64,000 bases of DNA, taken from assembly GCA_024102635.1 (NCBI GenBank), contig JAGFJO010000072.1, forward strand, positions 89,576-153,575, in the 5' to 3' direction. A program made the translations under genes and the position numbers. Below, piece after piece: positions 8,628-17,627 of the stretch (its first letter is position 1; each line of letters opens with the position of its first letter). Source of the stretch: Deltaproteobacteria bacterium. GTDB taxonomy: Bacteria > Bdellovibrionota_C > UBA2361 > JAGFJO01. The notes below the pieces were generated by a model that saw only the letters and a list, made by a program, of their open reading frames with translations, did not search any database and was not told the origin of the DNA.

Positions 8628-8656
8628 TTGTAACAAAGCCGCCCAGCCAGTAATAT
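8628..8656 (+). promoter_or_regulatory. Sigma-70 promoter of tRNA-Gln
   Basis: A -35 box TTGTAA (8628-8633) and a -10 box TAATAT (8651-8656) are separated by exactly 17 bases. The mature tRNA begins 14 bases after the -10 box, which suits a start of transcription a few bases ahead of the tRNA. Confidence 0.7.
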
Positions 8657-8669
8657 ATTCGCAGTTTGA

Positions 8670-8740
8670 TCGCCCGTGGTGCAATGGTAGCACGCCAGGT
8701 TCTGACCCTGGAAATCGAGGTTCGAGTCCTTGCGGGCGAA
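8670..8740 (+). tRNA. tRNA-Gln (CTG anticodon)
   Basis: The acceptor stem TCGCCCG (8670-8676) pairs with CGGGCGA (8733-8739), followed by discriminator A at 8740. The anticodon stem CCAGG/CCTGG encloses the loop TTCTGAC, anticodon CTG, which reads CAG (Gln). The T loop holds GGTTCGAGTCC. CCA is not encoded. A good promoter lies directly upstream. Confidence 0.95.
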
Positions 8741-8941
8741 ATTAATGCTTCCTTAATTCGAAATTGGGAGCGGCTCTTTTTGGATAGTATTTCTGGTGAT
8801 ACGTGCGGTTACCTGCATTATATTCTAGTCTTGCTGTTTGAGCCGGTTTTTTCCCGACTCGGTTTGTTGCCGATCACGTTTTTACCGATCATGGCGGCCT
8901 GTCCGCCGCTCTTTGTTTGTGTTTGAATGGTTAGCTGCTTA

Positions 8942-10741
8942 ATGAACCGTTATCGCCAAAGATTCGTTGTTAGAGCGCTTGCTCTGATGGTCTCCGCCGT
9001 TTCATTAACTTCGTGCAGCAGCACTCAGAACCAGGTCTCGCCGGAAAACCTTAATATCGAGGTTAAGAACCTACCGCGATCGTATATCGATCCGCAGCTT
9101 GAAAAGAGCTCTAAAGCAATGCACCACTATCTGTTGGGGCAACTGCTTTACAACCAGGAAGAGTTTACCCAGGCACTAGACAATTTTGAGCGAGCAAGCA
9201 AGTTAAGCGAAGCGCCCGCGCCGGTTCTTCACACTAAGCTGGCCGAGCTGCTTGTGCGCTCCGGGGAGCTCTCCAAAGCATATGAGGAGTGCCAAAAGGC
9301 TTTGCAGCAGCAGCCCGACGATTCCGCTATTCTTCTTTTGTATGCAGGAATTCTTGAAGCGCTCAAGCGCGGAGATGAAGCGGAGCCGATATACCGGAGA
9401 TTGATCGAAAGCCGTCCTGAAGGGCTCGATGCGTACGTGTTGCTTGCAAGCCTCTACATCGGCCGGCAGGAAGTTGATAAGGGTATCGAAGTACTCAACC
9501 GCCTTATTGAGCGCAATCCAAATGAGGCATTAGGGTATGGGTATTTGAGCCGGGCGTACGAAATACAAGAAAATCTTCCGCAGGCAGAATCAAAGATAAA
9601 GCAGGCGCTGGCTCTCGACTCGGACAATGTAAATTTTCGAATAGATTTAGTGCGAATATATCTTAAGCAGAAAAAGGTCGAGCAGGCTAAAGATGTTTGC
9701 GCTCAGATAATCGAGCGTGATCCGAACAACGTGCAGGCCCGCAAGGTGCTTGGTCAGCTGCTTCTTAGCGAAAGCAGGTTCGACGAGGCGCTTAATCACC
9801 TTCAGGTGGTGGAAACTATTGAGAAGGACGCTACCGATACACGGTTCAAAATCGCGCTTATTCAGATCGGCAAGCAGCGGTATGCAGAAGCGATAACAGA
9901 GCTTAATTTGGTCCTGGCTGCAAACCCCGAATACCCGGAGGCGCGCTATTACTTGGCATCTGTGTATGCCGCGTCTGGCCGTAAGAATGAGGCCATCGAA
10001 GAGCTTCTCAAGATCAGAAAGGACGAGAGCTCCTTTGTGCAGGCTCGTAACTTTGCCGCATTTCTTTTGCGCCAGGAAAAGCAGATCAAAAGAGCCGAGG
10101 AAGTGCTTTATGAGGCCTATCGGCTGCATCGTGAGAACTCTTCAATTCTGGCATATCTTGTTATGTTAATGCGGGAGAACGGTAACCTCGAAAAAGCCGA
10201 AACTCTGCTCAGTGATGCACTCGAGAGATCGCCGAACGACGAAAAGCTGATATTTTCGTACGCTACTGTGCTTTACGACATGGGACAGCGTCAGCGTGGC
10301 GTAGAGATGATGGAAAAACTGATCGAGCTCAACCCGAGCCACAGTGACTCACTGAATTTTGTTGCTTATCACCTGGCCGAATTGAATTCGGAACTAGGCC
10401 GGGCAAAAGAGCTGGTAATGAAAGCTCTTAAGATTAGGCCCAATGACGGTTATTATTTAGATACACTTGGTTGGATCTACTTTCGGCAGCAACAGTACAA
10501 GGAAGCGGCCGACGCGCTTTCCCGCGCCGTGTCGCTTGTCCCCGATGATGCGGTAATACTTGAACATTACGGGGACGCGCTTTTAGCGGTCGGTGAACGC
10601 GCTCGAGCGCTGGAGATCTTCAAACAAGCTGTCAAAAGCATATCCGATCAAGATAACCGGCAAGCGGAAGAGGAAATGGAGATGCTGCCTCGCCTGAACA
10701 AAAAGATATCTTCACTCTCGGCCGAGCTCGGCACGGACTAA
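8942..10741 (+). CDS. TPR-repeat lipoprotein
   Basis: The protein begins MNRYRQRFVVRALALMVSAV and has a lipobox LTSC with C25 as the lipid-bearing Cys, so it should be anchored in an envelope membrane facing the periplasm. An in-frame ATG 15 bases upstream (8927) is possible but adds nothing. The remaining 570 or so residues are a solenoid of tetratricopeptide-type helical hairpins, seen in repeated units such as ALDNFERASKLSEAPAPVL, NEALGYGYLSRAYEIQEN and NDGYYLDTLGWIYFRQQQY. Such repeats bind partner proteins. The next gene encodes a LolB-like lipoprotein 33 bases downstream. This pairing suggests a role in outer-membrane assembly or lipoprotein handling, but that is inference. Confidence 0.88.
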   Translation: MNRYRQRFVVRALALMVSAVSLTSCSSTQNQVSPENLNIEVKNLPRSYIDPQLEKSSKAMHHYLLGQLLYNQEEFTQALDNFERASKLSEAPAPVLHTKLAELLVRSGELSKAYEECQKALQQQPDDSAILLLYAGILEALKRGDEAEPIYRRLIESRPEGLDAYVLLASLYIGRQEVDKGIEVLNRLIERNPNEALGYGYLSRAYEIQENLPQAESKIKQALALDSDNVNFRIDLVRIYLKQKKVEQAKDVCAQIIERDPNNVQARKVLGQLLLSESRFDEALNHLQVVETIEKDATDTRFKIALIQIGKQRYAEAITELNLVLAANPEYPEARYYLASVYAASGRKNEAIEELLKIRKDESSFVQARNFAAFLLRQEKQIKRAEEVLYEAYRLHRENSSILAYLVMLMRENGNLEKAETLLSDALERSPNDEKLIFSYATVLYDMGQRQRGVEMMEKLIELNPSHSDSLNFVAYHLAELNSELGRAKELVMKALKIRPNDGYYLDTLGWIYFRQQQYKEAADALSRAVSLVPDDAVILEHYGDALLAVGERARALEIFKQAVKSISDQDNRQAEEEMEMLPRLNKKISSLSAELGTD

Positions 10742-10762
10742 GCAGTAGTTACCCTTTCGAAC

Positions 10763-10777
10763 TGAAGGAGCAGTTTG
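10763..10777 (+). promoter_or_regulatory. Ribosome site that decides a TTG start
   Basis: A strong Shine-Dalgarno sequence GAAGGAG ends 5 bases before a TTG at 10775. No ATG or GTG in the frame is as well placed, and the TTG puts the signal peptide at the very N-terminus, so TTG is taken as the start of the next gene. Confidence 0.7.
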
Positions 10778-11584
10778 AGATTAAAATTAATTATCTTGTG
10801 CGCTGCCGTGATAGCGGCTCTTGGCGGCTGCCATATTCGGCCGGCACCGATCATTGAGCTAAGCGGCGAGCGCGTCCTAGGGAGTGAGAAGAGGGCTCTC
10901 ACTGCCGCGCTCCAGCAGCGCGCCTCAGAGATGCATAGTTTCCGTACATTAGCATCGGTGGAGCTGCGCCATGGTCAGGAGTCGGAGAGGTTCAGAGAAG
11001 TCTTTGTTTTTGAGCGGCCCGCTAAGCTGAGAGTGGAAATTCTACCGCTGCAAGCATTTTATGCCTTGGCGTTGATTACGGCACGTGGTGGAGAGGTGAC
11101 CATCCTTGATATGCAGGAGCGGCAAGCACACCGCTCCCCTTTCACTCCGGCCGCCATCCGTAGGGCGATCGGTGTCCCGGCAACATACGATGAGATTTTT
11201 GGCTACCTTACCGCAAGGCTTCCGCTGGAAATTTTTGTAGATGAAGCAACTTTCGAAGAGCAGGCCGAGGTGAGAAGGGCCGGGGCAAACTATGTCGTGT
11301 CGGTGTTAAACGGGTCTCTTGTGGCTGAAATAGACCCGCAGAACCATCTTGTACGCAAACTGCAACTGCGGGACCGGTTTAACGAACAGCTTTCTTTGAC
11401 GGCGGAATATGGCGCTCTACGGGAAGTGGACGGGGTTCCCATGTACGGCGACATATCACTTTCGCTGTTCGACCCGCAGGTTGACATCCTATTGAAACTG
11501 AACGCGATTGCTATTAATAGAGAGATTAGCGATCAGCTTTTTGAGGCTGAAATACCCGCTGATTTCCCGGTCTCAAACCGTTAA
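10775..11584 (+). CDS. LolB/LolA-like (DUF4292-type) lipoprotein
   Basis: The 269-residue protein starts MRLKLIILCAAVIAALGGCH, a lipoprotein signal with C19 in the lipobox ALGGC. The mature part is predicted to be mostly beta strand: SFRTLASVELRHG, RLRVEILPLQAFYALALITARGGEVTILD and later VPMYGDISLSL, DILLKLNAIAIN. This is the pattern of half-barrel lipoprotein carriers of the LolA/LolB type and of the DUF4292 group. LolB receives lipoproteins in the outer membrane in the Lol pathway. It starts 33 bases after the TPR lipoprotein stop, so the two are one operon. Whether it is a true LolB cannot be settled here; no named signature Trp or Leu loop was identified. Confidence 0.7.
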   Translation: MRLKLIILCAAVIAALGGCHIRPAPIIELSGERVLGSEKRALTAALQQRASEMHSFRTLASVELRHGQESERFREVFVFERPAKLRVEILPLQAFYALALITARGGEVTILDMQERQAHRSPFTPAAIRRAIGVPATYDEIFGYLTARLPLEIFVDEATFEEQAEVRRAGANYVVSVLNGSLVAEIDPQNHLVRKLQLRDRFNEQLSLTAEYGALREVDGVPMYGDISLSLFDPQVDILLKLNAIAINREISDQLFEAEIPADFPVSNR

Positions 11585-11594
11585 CCCTCTTTTA

Positions 11595-13304
11595 TCAGGA
11601 AGATTGGTTGCGGCTTTCAATAGAACTCGCTCCCGCCTCCACTGCAAATTTTAAGGCCGCTATGTTGAGCAGAAAAACGATCAAGATTCCGGTAGCAAGG
11701 CCGAGCTGCCGCTCGAAGGCAGGCACCGACGGGCGAATGATCTCAATTCGGCTGATCACCAGCATGAAGGCAATCGGCAGAAGATTGACCAGAGTAAATA
11801 CGGTGCTGCTTATAATAAAAAGCATGCTCCCGATATTCGCGGAGAGCTGTCCTGGGTGTTCCCACTCGAAGCTGGCATAAGCAGTTGCGAAACCAATCGC
11901 CAACCCAACAATTCCTATGCTGAGAAAAATCGCACAGGCGATCGTGAGCACTATAAAATCCAGATCGGCTTGCACAGCCATCGCGCCCGAGGCCATTACG
12001 ACAGTAGAGATGGCCGCTATAGGCAGAATCCATGAGAGAAATTTTGCGTAAAGGACGGTTCGAATGTTCACCGGAGCCTTTTGCAAGATCCAGAAGGAGC
12101 GCCCTTCAAGCGATAGCGAAGGGTATACAAAGCGGGTCGCGATGGACGTGGTAATGAAACTTCCCATCAGCACGTTGCATATTATTAGCAGAACATTCCA
12201 TATCATTACCGTTAGCGGAGAGCCCCGCAGCTCCTGCATTAGCCTGATATTGTATATATAAAGCAGGCATAACAGCATTAGCAAAAATAGTTGCAGTAAT
12301 TGCGTGGCGCTGCGTGCAAAGATCTTGAACTCTTTGAGCATCAAAGCTCTTAAATCCTGAGCGACGAAGAACAACAGCTTTGCCGAGAGGTGTTGCGAGC
12401 GCTTGCTGTTGAGCCGAAGAGCCGCCTTGGCAAGGCGCGTTTCAGAGTAGCAGTTAAAGTAATATCTCGTAACCGATACGTAACTAAGTAGCGCGAACCC
12501 TGCCAGCCACGTCACGAGATTAATCAAAGCCTTTACCCAAGGCTCGCTGCCGAAAAGCAAGGCTGCACATAGCTGGGAAGCAGAGGTTGCCGGAGAAACT
12601 TCCCACCAGACAGAGGCCAGTTGCGCGCGCACCTCGGTAATATCGGGAGTGTGCCTCGGCGTGTTGCTTGGAGGCAGCATGAGGATTATCGTAAAAAGAA
12701 AGGCCACAAAGGCAGCCGCGATCAGCGGGGCAGCGGCTTTCCTCATTATTAGCGGGAAGGCGCGGAATAGGGGAGGTATGAGCGCCATTGCAATTAGTGC
12801 CGGCAGAACGATGACTGCCGTAATTGCAGCAAGCGCGGCCATAGCAGCGCCCAGCGGCGGCTGGTAAGCGAAATAGAAGGCTGAAAGTATCGGAGCTGCA
12901 AGCAGAAGAATTAGCCAGCTCGAGCTTATTAGAACTTCGATGAGTTTATTAAGGTAAAAGCGCGGCATTGAAAGGGGCGCTGCCAGCACCAGATCGAGAT
13001 CTTTCGCGAAAAAAAGTGACGAGAGCGCGTTGGCGAGGCAAGAAAGAACCAGCAATACAAAAAGGCAGACCAGGGCGGCATTCAGAATGAACTGAATCGG
13101 AATCTCGAGCCGCTCCTGGCTGCTTTGCAGGTAAAGAAGGGCATCATGACATGCCTGAAACAGGCTGACGATAACGATCGCCGCAGTTGCGGCAAGTATA
13201 ATCTTCCTAATGCTGAATTTCTCTTTTAAGGGAGCCTTTAACCAGATGTTCTTCCAGCCTAGGATTCTTGGTTTGAGGAGTAGCGGAATAAAATTCGCCG
13301 TCAT
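11595..13304 (-). CDS. ABC-2 type exporter membrane subunit
   Basis: This 569-residue protein is very hydrophobic with about 12 predicted membrane helices, for example IILAATAAIVIVSLF (35-50), LVCLFVLLVLSCLANALSSLFF (77-98) and AAAFVAFLFTIILML. It contains the loop KDLDLVLAAPLSMPRFYLNKL, of the kind seen in ABC-2 permeases such as those of the ABC exporter family. It starts with ATG overlapping the stop of the ATPase gene upstream by 4 bases, which signals translational coupling and one complex. The cargo cannot be told from the sequence. The gene ends 10 bases from the stop of the convergent lipoprotein gene. Confidence 0.8.
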   Translation of the reverse strand: MTANFIPLLLKPRILGWKNIWLKAPLKEKFSIRKIILAATAAIVIVSLFQACHDALLYLQSSQERLEIPIQFILNAALVCLFVLLVLSCLANALSSLFFAKDLDLVLAAPLSMPRFYLNKLIEVLISSSWLILLLAAPILSAFYFAYQPPLGAAMAALAAITAVIVLPALIAMALIPPLFRAFPLIMRKAAAPLIAAAFVAFLFTIILMLPPSNTPRHTPDITEVRAQLASVWWEVSPATSASQLCAALLFGSEPWVKALINLVTWLAGFALLSYVSVTRYYFNCYSETRLAKAALRLNSKRSQHLSAKLLFFVAQDLRALMLKEFKIFARSATQLLQLFLLMLLCLLYIYNIRLMQELRGSPLTVMIWNVLLIICNVLMGSFITTSIATRFVYPSLSLEGRSFWILQKAPVNIRTVLYAKFLSWILPIAAISTVVMASGAMAVQADLDFIVLTIACAIFLSIGIVGLAIGFATAYASFEWEHPGQLSANIGSMLFIISSTVFTLVNLLPIAFMLVISRIEIIRPSVPAFERQLGLATGILIVFLLNIAALKFAVEAGASSIESRNQSS

Positions 13305-14032
13305 CCTTGATAGCTTGAAGTGAGCTGTAAAAACATCTCCTCGAGCCTGATCTGAATGCTTCCGGTCTGAATTCTAATGTGTTCTAAGGTGCCGGCCGCA
13401 ATCAAGTTGCCATCGTGAATTATCGCCAGGCGGTCCGCCACCTCCTCCGCCACGTTAAGCGAATGAGTAGAAAGTAGGATCGACATTCCGGAGTCGGCAT
13501 ATCGCCGAAAGGCCTGCTTCAAAAACTTTGCACCGTGCGGATCCAGACCAACCATAGGTTCGTCTACTATCAGCACTTCCGGATCGTGCACTAGTGCGGC
13601 GCAAGTTGCCAGGCGCTGCTTCATTCCATGAGAGTAGCTCTCGACAAGTTCATCTTGCCAACGGGTGAGGCCGTACTCTTCTAGCAGTTGATCGATGCGC
13701 TCTTCTGCCCTCTTCTGCGGAACAGAGTATAGATCCGCGATGAAGTAAAGGAACTCGCGGCCCGTTAGTTTATTGTAAAGATAGGGACGATCTGGGATGT
13801 AGCCGGTTATCCTTTTTGCTGCTTGAGAATCGGAAGCCATATCGTGCCGCCCGATGCGGATTGTACCCGAAGAGGGCTTAAGAACTCCTGCAAGCATTTT
13901 TAGAGTGGTAGTTTTGCCGGCGCCGTTGACTCCGAGAAAGCCGAATATCTCTCCTGGCTGCACCACAAAGCTGACATTATTTACGGCAGTAAAGTTGCCG
14001 TAGCTCTTAGTGAGATTCTCTATTTCGATCAC
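13301..14032 (-). CDS. ABC transporter ATP-binding subunit (ABC-2 exporter)
   Basis: A 243-residue ATPase with Walker A GVNGAGKT (34-41), Q-loop region GYIPDRPYLY, signature SYSHGMKQR, Walker B VLIVDEPMVGLDP and the switch His in STHSLN. The C-terminus has a short extra tail. It is coupled to the permease gene that follows (4-base overlap), so the two form an exporter of the ABC-2 class. Members of this class move drugs, polysaccharides, lipids or peptides; nothing here decides which. Confidence 0.93.
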   Translation of the reverse strand: MIEIENLTKSYGNFTAVNNVSFVVQPGEIFGFLGVNGAGKTTTLKMLAGVLKPSSGTIRIGRHDMASDSQAAKRITGYIPDRPYLYNKLTGREFLYFIADLYSVPQKRAEERIDQLLEEYGLTRWQDELVESYSHGMKQRLATCAALVHDPEVLIVDEPMVGLDPHGAKFLKQAFRRYADSGMSILLSTHSLNVAEEVADRLAIIHDGNLIAAGTLEHIRIQTGSIQIRLEEMFLQLTSSYQG

Positions 14033-14128
14033 CGAAACCTCTTCCGCAAATGTTAAGTGCCTAAGAGTGTAATACTATTAAGATGAAGGGAAAATTACCG
14101 GGAATCGAAATTTAATTCTAGCGGATAA

Positions 14129-14149
14129 GGCCGGGAATCGATCCCGGCC
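14129..14149. terminator. GC-rich hairpin between the ABC and small-protein genes
   Basis: Arms GGCCGGGA (14129-14136) and TCCCGGCC (14142-14149) pair perfectly over 8 bases with a 5-base loop. It sits downstream of the small gene at 14219-14407 and upstream of the ABC ATPase, both minus strand. No good T-run follows on either strand, so it may be a weak terminator or an mRNA end stabiliser. Confidence 0.4.
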
Positions 14150-14218
14150 CTTTAAGGTAAGTCCTAAAAAACTCCACCGATTTTAAACCGCCTTTTCGGA
14201 GGTCATGCGGACGGCTGG

Positions 14219-14407
14219 TTAATTAAGGACCGGCAGCTCCTGAACGCGGCGCCGTCTCAGAATAGACTCTAACGTGAGCGAGGCGAGCTTATAGCCCTCT
14301 TGCTCCGTCTTGCCGGCTTCTAACGCGATCTCCGTAACTGCCTCAATCAATTCACCAATCGTGGTATTGATAGTAGCTAATCTCTCCTTTGACTGCCCAT
14401 TATCCAT
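14219..14407 (-). CDS. Small 62-residue protein, unknown
   Basis: The frame starts at an ATG preceded by GAGGTAA four bases upstream, a convincing ribosome site. The product (MDNGQSKERLATINTT...) is a soluble, helix-rich polypeptide with heptad-like hydrophobics (IGELIEAVTEIALEAG) and a basic patch ILRRRRVQEL near the C-terminus. I do not recognise a family. It stands alone between trmB and the ABC exporter, followed by a GC-rich hairpin. Confidence 0.6.
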   Translation of the reverse strand: MDNGQSKERLATINTTIGELIEAVTEIALEAGKTEQEGYKLASLTLESILRRRRVQELPVLN

Positions 14408-14541
14408 GACGTTACCTCAAATAAAACCAACCGTACTTTAAATCGGGCTTCATGCCCTATTTAGCTTGATGCGCGCCGCAGCAGGCCGGGTGCGTCAATT
14501 CAACTTGCATTACATATTATAAACCGCCACGGGGCGCAGCC

Positions 14542-15243
14542 TTAAGTGGTTTTTGCTGCCTCAATAAAAAAAACCGGGAATCCCTTGCTGTGAAATAACC
14601 TTTCGAATTCACTGAAGACGTTTCCCTGCAGATACTCCGAGTGGTGAAGATTCTGCGAAAGTTTCGTTATTGAGAGTAGGGGATTTTCCTTTATCAGCGC
14701 GTGTGTATCGGCGAAGGAGGGGGCATGATCCGTTTTGTAGGAGATAAAGCCGCCTGGGCGGAGCATTGAGCAAAGAAGAGAGAGAAAGCTTCCTTTAAGA
14801 AGTTTGTGCTTCGCCCATTTGCGCCGGTCCGCCCATGGATCGGGGAAATTTATATAAATCCCGCTCAAGGAATCCTCGCTCAGCACCTCCGCGATCCTTC
14901 GAGCATCACACCGTAAAAAGATGAGATTATCGAGATTCTCATCTTTTGCTTTTTCGGCGCTGCGGAAAGTACGTGTGGAACGAAGCTCAAAACCTAAGAA
15001 CAAGGCCATAGGATTAAGCTTTGCCTGGGCAACTAAATGGCCTCCTGAGCCGCATCCCAGTTCGGCAATTACCTTTTCAAAGCGGTTCAGTTTTTGAGTG
15101 AGAAACTCCGCTTCAAAAGGTGCAGGCAGTCCTTCCGGGCACCTCAGAATCAGCTCCGGCATGCTCTCTAAAAGGGCAATGTACTGATTTTGCCAGCGCT
15201 TTTGCCTCATTCCCTGTATCCCGCTTGAACTAATCCTCATCAC
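14542..15243 (-). CDS. trmB: tRNA (guanine-N7-)-methyltransferase
   Basis: TrmB methylates G46 in the variable loop of tRNAs with S-adenosylmethionine. The SAM-binding motif I is AELGCGSGGHLV, followed by FLGFELRSTR and the acidic CDARRI. The family signature INFPDPWADRRKWAKHKLL is present, as is FISYKTDHAPSF and a final EFERLFHSKGFPVFFIEA. Length 233 fits. Starts downstream of the first ATG (for example MRQKRW, residue 12) are possible. It is divergent from the next gene with only 19 bases between, so they share a promoter region. Confidence 0.93.
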   Translation of the reverse strand: MMRISSSGIQGMRQKRWQNQYIALLESMPELILRCPEGLPAPFEAEFLTQKLNRFEKVIAELGCGSGGHLVAQAKLNPMALFLGFELRSTRTFRSAEKAKDENLDNLIFLRCDARRIAEVLSEDSLSGIYINFPDPWADRRKWAKHKLLKGSFLSLLCSMLRPGGFISYKTDHAPSFADTHALIKENPLLSITKLSQNLHHSEYLQGNVFSEFERLFHSKGFPVFFIEAAKTT

Positions 15244-15262
15244 AAGTAGTGGAGAATAGCAG

Positions 15263-16186
15263 GTGAGCCAACTATTGCGCTATAGCATCGCCCGATTTTT
15301 ACATCCCACTCGGAGCGATTTTATCAACATGGGTCTCGGTATTGAGGCGCGCCGTAAAAGATGCGGTAAGTATTGGCAGTCTCACCTTGAATGCAGCAAG
15401 CTTTTCCAACGGGAGAGTTTCCTACGTCAGCCCGCCTTGGAAGAGGTTACGGTGCTCGGTGCAGTAGAGTTAAACGATCTGGACAGTGAGGGAGTTAGAG
15501 CTCGCTTCAGCCGCATCAATCTGTGTGATGCCAATCCGCTGGTTAATCGCAAATGGATAAAGTTTGCAAGGAGCTTATCGTCCCGGCAAGCCGTGACGTT
15601 TTGTAATGAAGATCTTACATACTCTCTCGACAGTTGGAGTGAAGCTCTGCGGGGTTTTTTTGTAGAATATCCAGAAGAAAATGTCGAAGCACTTGCCTGT
15701 TTCCTTGGCTCTCTCAGGTGCAGTCCGAAAGCAGCGCGCCCGTGGATGGACGCCGACGTAATCGTCTCGCTCAATCTGCTGGGGCAAATTCCACTGTACT
15801 GGAGAGATCGGGTGCAGCAGGCGGCTCTGGAGTATTGGGACTATGATACAGACGAGAACGGACTTTATCCCCTATATCTTCAGGAGGCCCTACATCTCTC
15901 TTTAAGCAAGCTACAGAGCCAGCACATTGAACTGCTTGCAAGCAGTGGGGCTTCTTGCATCGTCATAATTAGCGACGTCAATTACATGTATTACACCAAA
16001 GTGCATTCTCACTGGCAGACAGAACCTGCTCTTCTAATCTCTAAAAATCTCTCGCTCAAGAACCGTCACCTAGCCGACCAGTCCAGCTGGTACTGGCACA
16101 TTGCCCCTCAAGACATAGAACAGCCGGGATACGGAATAATTCATGAAGTAGGGGCATGGCGATTCGAAAACCGTGGCGGTAACTAA
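15263..16186 (+). CDS. SAM-methyltransferase-like hypothetical protein with degenerate motif I
   Basis: The frame uses GTG with GGAG 9 bases upstream. The 307-residue product has an early basic helical region (GLGIEARRKRCGKYW, 25-39), then a Rossmann-like strand-loop VTVLGAVELNDL (62-73) and INLCDANPL (85-93). This order matches class I SAM methyltransferases, where the first loop is GxGxG and an acid follows strand 2; here the glycines are mostly replaced (GAVEL). A later strand CIVIISDVNYMYY fits the same fold. I suspect a family member whose cofactor site is altered. No substrate can be named. It diverges from trmB. Confidence 0.55.
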   Translation: MSQLLRYSIARFLHPTRSDFINMGLGIEARRKRCGKYWQSHLECSKLFQRESFLRQPALEEVTVLGAVELNDLDSEGVRARFSRINLCDANPLVNRKWIKFARSLSSRQAVTFCNEDLTYSLDSWSEALRGFFVEYPEENVEALACFLGSLRCSPKAARPWMDADVIVSLNLLGQIPLYWRDRVQQAALEYWDYDTDENGLYPLYLQEALHLSLSKLQSQHIELLASSGASCIVIISDVNYMYYTKVHSHWQTEPALLISKNLSLKNRHLADQSSWYWHIAPQDIEQPGYGIIHEVGAWRFENRGGN

Positions 16187-16316
16187 GGCAGCGAGCTGCG
16201 GGTCCCAAATCACAAAACTTCAGCAGGCTTTCGCGCTCGTGCGGCCTTGGGGGCCCGGCTCGTGGCCAGCCTACGGCTAGTAACCGTTTCCGTTAGTTCA
16301 ACCATAACCCTAGTAT

Positions 16317-17024
16317 ATGAGGTTCTTGCTCGCGATAACTATCTTCTTTGCGGCACTGGCCTGGTCACCGACGGCTTTTGCGAGTAGCTGTCGCATCTCC
16401 GATAGAGCACCCGGGACCTATTTAATCTTGGTAACCGAAGTCACCCAATCCATTACCAATAGGTCTCGCGTTGCGTTTCGATTTCGTGGCAGTGAGGAAA
16501 CGCAGTACGCAGATAGTCCTAGCGGTGAGATTCATGTAGGCGAGCACTTGTTGGCTGTGGCGTGGAGGGAAGACTCTAATTGCAATGTAATTTGGAAACT
16601 AGCACCGCCGCCTGTGGCTGCGTGGCTTGCTTTGACAATGACTAGGTTCCAAGACCATTATCCGAGAACCACTTCAGTGCTTATTAGATACGGGGTTTAT
16701 ACTTCAACCGTATTTATTTTAGTTGGCGGATTATTACTGACCTGGTCTTTGTCGCTTAGCAGTCGGTTACTTGCTGCTACCTTGAACGGAGTTTTTGCTG
16801 TTTCAGCTTGCTTCGGCATCCAGTTCTGGGCGATTGCATCCTTTCACATTGCTATCTTCGGCGACGTTTCTCTGTTGAGTTACTACGCAGTTCGAGACAG
16901 AACGAGATTAAAGACGCCCGCGGCAATTGTCGTTAGTATCGGTTTGTTTCTGCAAGTTCTAATCTATGCAGAACAATACTATGGGGCGTATTATATTGCG
17001 TTGGCGTACTCAACTGCGTTCTAG
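16317..17024 (+). CDS. Membrane protein with signal peptide, unknown
   Basis: The 235-residue product begins with a signal peptide (MRFLLAITIFFAALAW...AFA, cut after about residue 22), followed by about 100 residues outside the membrane that contain Cys residues near positions 25 and 89, which could form a disulfide. The second half has about four hydrophobic segments: STVFILVGGLLLTWSLSL, ATLNGVFAVSACFGIQFW, FHIAIFGDVSLLSYY and AIVVSIGLFLQVLIY. I know no family for it. Its stop overlaps that of the convergent TerB-like gene by 4 bases. Confidence 0.65.
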   Translation: MRFLLAITIFFAALAWSPTAFASSCRISDRAPGTYLILVTEVTQSITNRSRVAFRFRGSEETQYADSPSGEIHVGEHLLAVAWREDSNCNVIWKLAPPPVAAWLALTMTRFQDHYPRTTSVLIRYGVYTSTVFILVGGLLLTWSLSLSSRLLAATLNGVFAVSACFGIQFWAIASFHIAIFGDVSLLSYYAVRDRTRLKTPAAIVVSIGLFLQVLIYAEQYYGAYYIALAYSTAF

Positions 17025-17503
17025 GGGAAACGTTCCAAGATCACATCAAGCTCTTCTACTTCAGCAAGTTTGCGCGCCCGTACTCCCTGTTCCAATGACA
17101 ACCCCAGTTTAGTTCTGATTTCAGCAGCCATTATGCCTTCCAGCTTCTCGACTTTTTGATCAGCCATAATAATCCGCCATAAGAGCGCCAGCAGCAGTTG
17201 CTTCTGGTTGGAGTTAAATCCGTCACGCAGTGCTGCAAGAAAGGAGTCGAGCTTTGCGCTGTCTCGTACCAGAAAGTCCGCGACCTCCATTAGCTCTCCG
17301 GTTTCGTGCTCCTCCAAGCCCATCTTTCTGAAGGTCGAAGTGCAAAGAGCGCCGACCTCTGGAGAGCTTAAATTTCCGTCAGCATTAGCGAGAGAGAGAA
17401 GCAGTACTACTACCGAGATACGCAGGTCTCTTGAAGTGGGCTGACCTGATGCATCTACGGTCAGCGTGGAGTGGCTTAGAAGGTCCTTCAAGTTTTCAAA
17501 CAT
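17021..17503 (-). CDS. TerB/DjlA-like domain protein
   Basis: From the ATG at 17503 the product is 160 residues; a TTG further upstream (17614) would add 37 residues without family features. The core VVVLLLSLANADGNLSSPEVGALC (about 31-54) and the later ALLWRIIMADQKVEKLEG match the two acidic-turn helix pairs of the TerB-like domain, where a hydrophobic helix is followed by ADGxxxxxE and again by ADxxxxxxE. TerB-like domains occur in tellurite-resistance and envelope-stress systems and in DnaJ co-chaperones and may bind metal. It follows the MFS gene after about 125 bases on the same strand. Function unproven. Confidence 0.72.
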   Translation of the reverse strand: MFENLKDLLSHSTLTVDASGQPTSRDLRISVVVLLLSLANADGNLSSPEVGALCTSTFRKMGLEEHETGELMEVADFLVRDSAKLDSFLAALRDGFNSNQKQLLLALLWRIIMADQKVEKLEGIMAAEIRTKLGLSLEQGVRARKLAEVEELDVILERFP

Positions 17504-17627
17504 TTGGTGCAACCGTTCAGTTATAAATGTATCAATGCCGTTTTTGAAAGCAGTTGTCTTCCACCCCCTCAGGGGCGCGCGCCGCAATCCCCAGTCTGAG
17601 TGGCGAACATTCAATCAAAATATCATG

